NCBI GenBank assembly: GCA_017481185.1
Contig: JAFUPO010000034.1
Location: forward strand, 1 to 10,518
Source: Clostridia bacterium
Lineage (GTDB): Bacteria > Bacillota_A > Clostridia > Christensenellales > Aristaeellaceae
Length of the DNA: 10,518 bases
Direction: 5' to 3'
Part shown: positions 4,866-10,518 of the stretch, in pieces
Numbering within the stretch: the first letter of the stretch is position 1
Layout of the letters: every line of letters starts with the position of its first letter
Notes under the pieces: model-generated
Database searches by the model: none
What the model saw: only the letters and a program-made list of their open reading frames with translations
What the model was told of the DNA's origin: nothing
Position numbers and translations under genes: made by a program

Positions 4866-6158
4866 TTAGTCCAGCGTATAGCCTTCGTAGGTCTCAATGC
4901 CCACCGCCTGCTTCCAGGCTTCCAGCTGCTCGCTAAGAGAGGTGCTTTCCTTCTCATCCCGCAGCCCGGCAGAGATCTCGGCCTTCAAGGCATCATCCAG
5001 TTGGATGGGGCCGGGGGTCACATCGCCCTGGTAGTAGAGGATGTGCACGCCGTATTCAGAAACCACGGGCACGCTCACATCGCCCACCTTTTCCAGCAGC
5101 TCGAAAGCGCCGATGCGGAAGGCATCCACAAAGCTGGCTTCCTTATGCACCTGGTAACCCTCGGCAGAAGCGCCGGTATCATCGCTGTACTCGCTTACCA
5201 AATCGATAAAGCTGGCGCCATTATCCAGTTTGGTCATGATCTCGGTGATGGTCTCCTGCTTGGAGGCGATGATGGCAGCCTCCATGGCCTCCTTGTCAGC
5301 CACGGTTACGGGAGCGGCAGCATCCTCATCGGCCTCAACGGTTTCACCCTCGGCAGCCTTATCGGCAGCGTCCTCAGCTTCTTCCAGGCTGGCCAGCAGG
5401 TTTTGATACTCAGTCTGAGTGGCTTCGTCAGCCATGAGCAGGATGTGGTTGATCACTCGGATGCCTTCGGGGATGTAATAAGGCCGGAAGGACTCCAGAT
5501 AGCCGTACTTGTAGTACATTTCCATCAAGGCATAGTTGCTCAGGCCGTTTTCGCCGGTATAGCTCTGGGTGTCGGAGGCCACCCGCTCGTCATAAAAGGT
5601 CTTGATTTCCTCGTCGGTCACAACAAGATCCTTGGTCAGCTCGGCAACCACCTTTTCGCTTTCCAGGGTCTTTTTGAGCATATCCAGGTTGTAGCCTTCC
5701 TGGTTGGCCAGCTCCTGGGCCATGGTCAGGGCGTCAGCCTCGGCGGCAGCATAGCCATATTGCAGCAGCTGGTTAGCCACCAGCTGGATTTCCTCATTGA
5801 GCTGCTTCTCCAGCTCAGCCACTTCCTCATCGGTGAGGGTGATATTCAGTTCAGCCTTCTTGGTCTCCACGAAGTATTCGGTGATCATCATGTCCATGGC
5901 CAGAGCCGTGATGGCAGGATCATCCGCATTGGCGGTGGTGCCGTAATAGGCATAGGCTGCGGTCAGCTCATACTCATCCAATTCAGCCTGGGTGAAGGTC
6001 TTTTCGCCCACCTTGAGCACGATGGCATTGGGATCCACAGGCACGGGGGTGGGGGCGGTAGTCGTTGCGGGCTCCTGGGTGGGAGCGGTTTGCGCCAGTG
6101 CAGCGCCACAGGCCAGCAAAAGGGCCAGCACCAGAGCGGCAAAGCGTTTCATCATCAT
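4866..6158 (-). CDS. SurA/PrsA-like parvulin-type peptidyl-prolyl isomerase, exported
   Basis: The 430-residue exported foldase has a signal peptide at 1-22 and a possible lipobox LLAC at 14-17. The -2 leucine is unusual, so cleavage at ALA (20-22) is equally possible. A Thr/Pro linker follows (24-42), then a SurA-N-like helical chaperone region (about 45-200). The parvulin (PPIC) domain covers about 232-378, recognisable from INHILLMA (236-243), GASFIDLVSEYSDD (314-327) and VPVVSEYGVHIL (363-374). An acidic, alanine-rich insertion at about 258-295 splits the parvulin domain after its first strand. Such proteins help secreted and wall proteins fold after export. The first of three tandem ATG codons is used, 10 bases after AAGGA. 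An intrinsic terminator closes the gene. Confidence is high for the family and lower for lipoprotein status. Confidence 0.92.
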   Translation of the reverse strand: MMMKRFAALVLALLLACGAALAQTAPTQEPATTTAPTPVPVDPNAIVLKVGEKTFTQAELDEYELTAAYAYYGTTANADDPAITALAMDMMITEYFVETKKAELNITLTDEEVAELEKQLNEEIQLVANQLLQYGYAAAEADALTMAQELANQEGYNLDMLKKTLESEKVVAELTKDLVVTDEEIKTFYDERVASDTQSYTGENGLSNYALMEMYYKYGYLESFRPYYIPEGIRVINHILLMADEATQTEYQNLLASLEEAEDAADKAAEGETVEADEDAAAPVTVADKEAMEAAIIASKQETITEIMTKLDNGASFIDLVSEYSDDTGASAEGYQVHKEASFVDAFRIGAFELLEKVGDVSVPVVSEYGVHILYYQGDVTPGPIQLDDALKAEISAGLRDEKESTSLSEQLEAWKQAVGIETYEGYTLD

Positions 6159-6212
6159 TGCAAGCAGTTCCTTTCTATGTTCCCGGTCAAAACGCCCGGT
6201 TCACTAGCATCC

Positions 6213-6242
6213 ATTATGGCACAAGATTTGTTTTAAACGCAA
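6213..6242 (-). promoter_or_regulatory. Predicted promoter of the foldase gene
   Basis: On the minus strand, -35 TTGCGT (6237-6242) and -10 CATAAT (6213-6218) are separated by 18 bp. It lies in the gap after the MATE stop, where I see no terminator, so some read-through from MATE is also possible. Confidence 0.65.
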
Positions 6243-6257
6243 GGGCTTTGGCAAAAG

Positions 6258-7649
6258 TTACAGACTGTTCATATTCCCCAGGGGCTTCAAATAGCGCCTG
6301 TTGGCCCAGCGGAAGGTGATCAGCACCAGCACCAGTGAAACCGTTTCCGCAATGGGAAAGGACCACCACACCGCATCCACCCCTAAGGGGGCCAGGAAGT
6401 AAGCGGCGGGCAAGAGCACCACCAATTGGCGGCAAATGGAGATGAGCAGGCTCAAAAGGCCGTTGCCGATGGCCTGGAACACCGTGGAGAGGATAATGCC
6501 GATGGCAGCCCCCAGGAAGCTCAAAGAGATGGTTCTCAGGGCCACCACGCCCAGCTCGATCATTCGCTGGGTCTGCTCCACGGCGGTGGGATCGGTGCTG
6601 GCAAACAGGCCCAGCATCTGCTCGGGCATGAGGAGGAACAGCAGCATCCCTGCGATCATGATGATCAGCGAATAGCACAGCGCCACCTTGATGGCAGCGT
6701 ACACGCGCTTTTGATTGCGGGCGCCGTAATTGTAGCCGATGATGGCCACCAGGGCGTTGGTCAAACCAAAGACCGGCATAAAGATGAAGGACTGGAGCTT
6801 AAAGTACACGCCCAGCACGCTCACCGCCTCGTTGCCGAAGGCGATAAGGATCAGGTTCATCAAAACGGTCATCACCGAGGCGATGGACTGCATCACAATG
6901 GAGGGAACGCCCACCACATAGATGTCCTTGATGATCTTAAGAGAAGGCCTGAAACCCTTGAAGCTCAGGGGCAGCTCCTTGTTGCGGGTCTGGTTCAGGT
7001 ACAGCCCAACAAAGAAGCCCATGGTTTGGGCGAACACGGTGGCAATGGCAGCGCCGGCCACACCCATTTCCGGGAAGGGGCCCCAGCCGAAGATCAAAAG
7101 GGGATCCAAAATGATGTTGATCACTGCGCCCACCACCATGGTGACCATGTTGTACACGGTGTTGCCGGTGCCCTCCATCATCCTTTCCACCGCGATGGAC
7201 AAAAACTGCCCCAGGGAGAAAATGGTTACAATCTGCAAATAATCCCCGCCCATTTGCAAAACCTGGGCGTCGTTTGTATAGGCCTTAAAGAAGGGCCGGG
7301 CGAAGAAGATGCCGAAGAGCAGAAATACAGCCCATGACAAAACCGCCAGAAACACGCCGTTGTGAGAGGCGTCCAAAGCCTCTTTGCGGCGGCCTTCCCC
7401 CAGCCGGCGGGAGATAAGGCTGTTGATACCCACGCCGGTGCCAACGGAAAGGGCCAGCATCAGGTTCTGAATCGGAAAAGCCAGGGACACCGCCGTGAGG
7501 GCCTGAGGATGATACTGGGCCACAAAGATGGAGTCCACAATGTTGTAAAGACCCTGGATCAGCATGGAAAACATGATCGGCAACGAGGTTTTCAAAACCA
7601 GCTGCCTCATGGGCATCTGTCCCAGGCGGGCGGAACGGTTTTCGGACAT
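6258..7649 (-). CDS. MATE family multidrug efflux transporter
   Basis: The 463-residue membrane protein has about twelve hydrophobic segments in two homologous halves (about 15-225 and 240-450), the normal size for MATE antiporters. These expel cationic drugs or metabolites using Na+ or H+. Family features include LYNIVDSIFV (34-43), a RRLGEG loop (81-86), NIILDPLLIFG (178-188), the second-half YNYGAR (307-311) and FQAIGNG (391-397). A good AGGAGG lies seven bases before the ATG. The gene is divergent from the hydrolase-membrane gene and has its own promoter. A 28-bp palindrome lies 43 bp upstream of its -35. Substrate cannot be predicted. Confidence 0.95.
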   Translation of the reverse strand: MSENRSARLGQMPMRQLVLKTSLPIMFSMLIQGLYNIVDSIFVAQYHPQALTAVSLAFPIQNLMLALSVGTGVGINSLISRRLGEGRRKEALDASHNGVFLAVLSWAVFLLFGIFFARPFFKAYTNDAQVLQMGGDYLQIVTIFSLGQFLSIAVERMMEGTGNTVYNMVTMVVGAVINIILDPLLIFGWGPFPEMGVAGAAIATVFAQTMGFFVGLYLNQTRNKELPLSFKGFRPSLKIIKDIYVVGVPSIVMQSIASVMTVLMNLILIAFGNEAVSVLGVYFKLQSFIFMPVFGLTNALVAIIGYNYGARNQKRVYAAIKVALCYSLIIMIAGMLLFLLMPEQMLGLFASTDPTAVEQTQRMIELGVVALRTISLSFLGAAIGIILSTVFQAIGNGLLSLLISICRQLVVLLPAAYFLAPLGVDAVWWSFPIAETVSLVLVLITFRWANRRYLKPLGNMNSL

Positions 7650-7681
7650 GGGTAAACCTCCTTGCTTTGGTCAACCTTATA

Positions 7682-7710
7682 ATTTTAACATATCACGATT
7701 AACAGCGCAA
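7682..7710 (-). promoter_or_regulatory. Predicted promoter of the MATE gene
   Basis: On the minus strand, -35 TTGCGC (7705-7710), a 17-bp spacer and -10 TAAAAT (7682-7687) lie 33 bases before the start codon. Confidence 0.7.
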
Positions 7711-7752
7711 TAGAGGGAGTTTATTTGCTAAAATGTATGAAAATTTATAGTT

Positions 7753-7781
7753 TTTTTAAAAACAATATTGTTTTTAAAAAC
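7753..7781. promoter_or_regulatory. AT-rich palindromic operator candidate
   Basis: A perfect 28-bp palindrome (7753-7780) is centred on CAATATTG (7763-7770), with T5A5 blocks on both sides. Within it, GTTTTTAAAAAC (7770-7781) is itself a perfect 12-bp palindrome, and an imperfect sister (7750-7763) lies 18 bp away centre to centre. The right half overlaps the -35 box of the hydrolase promoter, the normal place for a repressor. AT-rich dyads of this size are typical of MarR-type operators, and a MarR gene lies downstream of the hydrolase gene. Which protein binds is an inference. Confidence 0.7.
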
Positions 7782-7796
7782 ATTATGTGATATACT
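7768..7796 (+). promoter_or_regulatory. Predicted promoter of the hydrolase-membrane gene
   Basis: -35 TTGTTT (7768-7773) and -10 TATACT (7791-7796) are separated by exactly 17 bp. A small perfect palindrome, TTATCGATAA (7801-7810), covers the likely transcription start. Confidence 0.72.
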
Positions 7797-7855
7797 GCCC
7801 TTATCGATAAGGCGCAATGCCACAATTTCATAGCCCAAGGAAAGGAGATCTGCTC

Positions 7856-9733
7856 ATGAAAACCAAGCGGCGTATCACTTCCCGGTTGCTTCTGTGCCTG
7901 GCGCTGATCCTGTGCCTGATCAGCTCCATCGGAGCCTCCAGCGTGCAATCCTCCTACGGCGAGGTCAAGGTGGAGGACCTGCGCATCGTGGTGGGCGACG
8001 GCACCCATATTAACGGCCAGGTGTACATTCCTAAAAAAGCCTCGGCTGAAAACCCGGCGCCCCTGATCGTGGTCTCCCACGGCAGCTACAACAACATGGA
8101 TATGCAGGACCTGAACATGATCGAATTAAGCCGCAGAGGCTTTGTGGTCATTTCCTCCGACGCCTACAACCACGGCTCCTCCAGCCGCACCCCGGCGGAT
8201 GTGATGGGCCTGTTCCCGGCCAAGAATATGTACCAGCTCATCGACTATGCCCTGGCCTCCTACAACTTCATCGATAAGGAAAAGGTGGCGGTCTCCGGCC
8301 ATTCCATGGGCGGCATCATCTCCAACTATACGGTGCAGCACTACTTTGAGCAGGAAGCCCGGGGCGAGGGCCCCAACCCCATCGCCGCCGTACTGGATGT
8401 GGGCTATGATCCCCAGTATACCGCCTACACCTTCGAGGGTGTGGAAGGCGAGATTCCCCTCACGGTGGACTGGGGCGTAATCTGCGCCAAGTATGACGAG
8501 TGGTTCTTCAAGGGCGATACGGGCAACCCCGCCCTCTACCTGCAAAGCGCCAACGCCAACACCTTCATCAACCAGCTGGAGGGCGTGAATCTTGAAGGCG
8601 CGGTGGAGAACCGCAAGATTTACACCGGCACCATCGGCGGGGAGGAATACATCCGCGCCATTTACCAGAATACCGAAATCCATCCCATGAACCACTTCTC
8701 TACCGATGCGGCCGCGGCTGCGGTGGAATTCTTCTACGAGGCCCTGGGCGTACCCGGCGGCTATGAGAAGATCGATCCCTATGATCAGATCTGGCAGCGG
8801 AAGGAAGCCTTCAACTTTGTGGGGCTCATCGGCATTTTCCTGTTCCTGTTCCCCTTCGCCAGCCTGGTGATGGATGCGGTTCCCTTCTTCTCCAAGCTCA
8901 AGGCTGAAAAGGCAATGCCCATGGCCCCGGCCCTGGCAGATAACAATGCAAAGATCCGCTACTGGGTCACCTATGCCATCGGCCTGGTGATCCCGGCGCT
9001 GCTGGTGATGCCGGTAATGCTCAACTGGGTGGGGGCAGGCATCAGCGTGCCTGCCAAGGTGACCCCCTGGTTTGGCGAGCCCAACACCAACGAGCTGGCC
9101 GCCTGGACCTGCGTTGTGGGCCTGGCGCTGCTGGCCCTGTTCCTCATCGTTCACAAGCTGTTCAATAAAGATGTGAAGGGCATCCCGGCTTGCTGGGGCG
9201 TGAAGATCAGCCTCAAAAACCTGGGCAAAACCTTCCTCCTGGCCCTGATGACCGTGGGCGTGGCCTATGTGATTCTGTTCTTCTCCGATCTGGTGTTCAA
9301 TACCGACTACCGGGTCTGGATGATCGCCATGCGTGTCTTTGAGGTGGATAAGGTTCTTTACGCCATCGCTTACTTCCCGGCCTTCCTGGTGTTCTACCTG
9401 GTCAACGCCATGCTCACCGAGGGCAGCAATCAGGTGGCGGGCCGCTCCCGCTGGCTGGCTACCCTGCTCACCTGCATCTCCAACATCGCAGGCATCGGCA
9501 CGCTGATCTTCATTCAGTATTATGTGCTGATCACCCAGGGCGTATTGACCTACAACTCCATGCGCATTGTAAACCTGTTCCCCCTGCTGGTACTGATCCC
9601 CGCCGCCACCATCATTTCCCGGCGCTTCTATAAAAAGACCGGCAGCATCTATGCCGGCGCGATGGTCATGTCCATGCTCTACACCATGATGACCGTGGCC
9701 AACACCATGACCATGGCTTCCATCCTGGGTTAA
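7856..9733 (+). CDS. Alpha/beta-hydrolase fused to a multi-span membrane domain
   Basis: The 625-residue protein has two parts. After an N-terminal signal or anchor (11-27), residues 36-300 form an alpha/beta-hydrolase domain: an oxyanion-type SHGSY (74-78), a nucleophile elbow GHSMGG with S150, a possible acid D214 in AKYDEWF, and a likely catalytic histidine H280 (or H277) in IHPMNH. The order and spacing fit a working esterase/lipase-like enzyme on the outer face. Residues 320-625 hold about eight membrane segments (about 321-343, 369-390, 414-434, 458-480, 500-520, 535-558, 570-587, 597-620) that I cannot assign to a known transporter family. AAAGGAG eight bases before the ATG at 7856 decides the start; the in-frame ATG at 7817 has no such site. 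It is divergent from MATE and convergent with MarR. The substrate is unknown. Confidence 0.9.
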   Translation: MKTKRRITSRLLLCLALILCLISSIGASSVQSSYGEVKVEDLRIVVGDGTHINGQVYIPKKASAENPAPLIVVSHGSYNNMDMQDLNMIELSRRGFVVISSDAYNHGSSSRTPADVMGLFPAKNMYQLIDYALASYNFIDKEKVAVSGHSMGGIISNYTVQHYFEQEARGEGPNPIAAVLDVGYDPQYTAYTFEGVEGEIPLTVDWGVICAKYDEWFFKGDTGNPALYLQSANANTFINQLEGVNLEGAVENRKIYTGTIGGEEYIRAIYQNTEIHPMNHFSTDAAAAAVEFFYEALGVPGGYEKIDPYDQIWQRKEAFNFVGLIGIFLFLFPFASLVMDAVPFFSKLKAEKAMPMAPALADNNAKIRYWVTYAIGLVIPALLVMPVMLNWVGAGISVPAKVTPWFGEPNTNELAAWTCVVGLALLALFLIVHKLFNKDVKGIPACWGVKISLKNLGKTFLLALMTVGVAYVILFFSDLVFNTDYRVWMIAMRVFEVDKVLYAIAYFPAFLVFYLVNAMLTEGSNQVAGRSRWLATLLTCISNIAGIGTLIFIQYYVLITQGVLTYNSMRIVNLFPLLVLIPAATIISRRFYKKTGSIYAGAMVMSMLYTMMTVANTMTMASILG

Positions 9734-9745
9734 AGCTGATTTGAA

Positions 9746-9779
9746 AAGGCCCCGGCTCTTTTGAAAGAGCCGGGGCCTT
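9746..9779. terminator. Bidirectional terminator between hydrolase and MarR genes
   Basis: A 14-bp perfect stem, AAGGCCCCGGCTCT (9746-9759) with AGAGCCGGGGCCTT (9766-9779), lies between the convergent stops. On the minus strand the stem ends in CCTTTTC, giving a short U-run. On the plus strand it ends CCTTATACTT, which is weaker. Confidence 0.85.
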
Positions 9780-9783
9780 ATAC

Positions 9784-10317
9784 TTATGCCTTTTCAAGGG
9801 GTTCTGTTTTTTCAGGCATCTTTTCCAGCAGGGATTCGCCAAAATCACCCCAGCTGCGGGAGAGGATGCGGATGGCCTTTTCCACCTCAGCCAGCTCCTG
9901 GTCGGAGAAGTTTTCTAACGCGGCAAAAAAGGGCTGAAACAGCTTTTGAATATCCCTGTTGCAATAGCTCCAGTAGGTGGCCTCTCCCTTGGGGGTGGGC
10001 TTAAGGATGATGCTTTTGCGGTTGCCCTTGAGGCGATAGCGTTCAATAAGCCCCAGGGATAACAGCCGCTTGGTGATCTTGGTCACCATGCAGGGCAGGA
10101 GGCCCACATCCCGTGAGATCTCCGCCTGAATCTTATTTTCTTCCTGAAACTCCAGAATATATTCCAGCACCTGGTATTCATGCTTGGAGAGGGAAACCTC
10201 CGTGTCCACCTTCTCCATGGTGGTGCGAACGCCGCTGCGGCTGTGGTTGGAGCAGTTGGAATAGTAGATCAGCGCCCGCACCAATTCCCGGTAGCGGCCC
10301 ATCCATTCAAGCTTCAA
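9784..10317 (-). CDS. MarR family transcriptional regulator (TTG start)
   Basis: The 177-residue protein has the MarR winged helix-turn-helix: LSKHEYQVLEYI (43-54), a recognition region IQAEISRDVGLLPCMVTKIT (63-82), and a wing with LIERYRLKGNRKSIILKPTPKG (90-111). Helices at 1-25 and 120-155 would form the dimer interface. The start is chosen at TTG 10317 because AGGAGG (10326-10331) lies eight bases before it. The ATG at 10338 would be only about four bases from the predicted transcription start, and the ATG at 10392 lies upstream of the promoter. MarR proteins are usually ligand-responsive repressors of nearby efflux or enzyme genes, which here suggests the MATE and hydrolase genes. Cysteines at 22, 76 and 119 could be redox-sensitive, but that is a guess. 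Confidence 0.92.
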   Translation of the reverse strand: MKLEWMGRYRELVRALIYYSNCSNHSRSGVRTTMEKVDTEVSLSKHEYQVLEYILEFQEENKIQAEISRDVGLLPCMVTKITKRLLSLGLIERYRLKGNRKSIILKPTPKGEATYWSYCNRDIQKLFQPFFAALENFSDQELAEVEKAIRILSRSWGDFGESLLEKMPEKTEPLEKA

Positions 10318-10348
10318 AGGTGCTTCCTCCTGAATCATTCGTGGCTCT

Positions 10349-10377
10349 ATTATAAAGGCAGGCCCTAAGAAAAGCAA
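10349..10377 (-). promoter_or_regulatory. Predicted promoter of the MarR gene
   Basis: On the minus strand, TTGCTT (10372-10377), a 17-bp spacer and a perfect TATAAT (10349-10354). Transcription should begin near 10342, leaving a leader of about 25 bases before the TTG start. I see no close match to the 28-bp palindrome here. Confidence 0.78.
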
Positions 10378-10398
10378 GCAAAGGAGGGGCACTTTTGC

Positions 10399-10518
10399 TC
10401 AGGGAGATTTGCGGTGCAGTTCATAGTTGTTGGTGTAGGCTAAAAATTCCACAAAGGAAAGGGGTACCTGAGCGGCGTCGGCCAGGGTGCGAGCCGCTTC
10501 GTCGGTCATGCGGCTGCG
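10399..10518 (-). CDS. C-terminal end of an unrecognised protein, cut by window edge
   Basis: Reading in from the right edge, 39 residues end at TGA (10399-10401). They include RMTDEAARTLADAAQVPL (3-20) and FVEFLAYTNNYELHR (22-36). The composition (helical, mixed charge) and the Clostridia-like codon use support a real gene. I do not recognise the family. The stop lies just upstream of the MarR promoter. AGCAAA (10398-10393) with TTTGCT (10381-10376) could form a weak imperfect hairpin after it. Confidence 0.68.
   Translation of the reverse strand, partial: RSRMTDEAARTLADAAQVPLSFVEFLAYTNNYELHRKSP

Noticed and set aside
5001..6236. A 411-codon plus-strand open frame opposite the foldase gene
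   Set aside because: It is very rich in His, Gly and Leu with no ribosome binding site or recognisable domain. The opposite strand encodes a clear PPIC protein with signal peptide and promoter, so this is an antisense shadow.
6426..7337. A 303-codon plus-strand open frame opposite the MATE gene
   Set aside because: It is highly His/Gln/Gly-rich and soluble-looking, as expected of the complement of hydrophobic codons. The MATE reading explains the region.
8126..9154. A 342-codon minus-strand open frame opposite the hydrolase gene
   Set aside because: Its His/Gly/Ala-rich translation has no family features. The plus strand carries the GHSMGG hydrolase and membrane segments in frame.

Overview
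The window looks like chromosomal DNA from a GC-rich gut-type member of the Clostridia. The evidence is Firmicutes-style AGGAGG ribosome binding sites, sigma-A-like -35/-10 promoters, a RemB (DUF370) gene, a LytR-CpsA-Psr protein, a QueT transporter behind a preQ1-type leader, and a small DUF1540 cysteine-rich protein. Genus cannot be fixed from the sequence. No tRNA, rRNA, CRISPR array, transposase or phage gene was seen.

Left part (1-3526): a partial remB gene runs off the left edge on the minus strand. It is divergent from a two-gene unit of a secreted LCP-family protein and a Y-family DNA polymerase IV whose start lies 1 nt after the LCP stop. Next comes a strong promoter, a compact preQ1-I-like aptamer, a helper hairpin and a terminator in front of queT, then a 56-residue DUF1540 protein. 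The queT leader can be drawn as a complete OFF switch: CCATCC in the aptamer loop is exactly complementary to GGATGG at the 5' arm of the terminator.

Middle part (3527-7649): about 420 bases without a gene are packed with inverted and direct repeats. They resemble interspersed intergenic repeats and end in a perfect 20-bp-stem palindrome. After that, three minus-strand genes encode a TroA/ZnuA-type metal-binding protein without visible transporter partners, a SurA/PrsA-like parvulin foldase of the cell surface, and a MATE efflux pump.

Right part (7650-10518): the MATE gene is divergent from a large plus-strand gene for a membrane protein, an exported alpha/beta-hydrolase domain fused to a domain of about eight membrane segments. 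The region between them holds a perfect 28-bp AT-rich palindrome that overlaps the -35 box of the hydrolase promoter. A MarR-family regulator, convergent with the hydrolase gene across a shared bidirectional terminator, is the natural candidate to bind it. The MarR gene most likely starts at a TTG codon. The last 120 bases hold the C-terminal end of an unrecognised minus-strand gene.

Most of the content is ordinary. The best leads are the palindromic operator with the hydrolase/MATE/MarR neighbourhood, the hydrolase-membrane fusion of unknown substrate, the queT switch, and the repeat cluster at 3549-3934.
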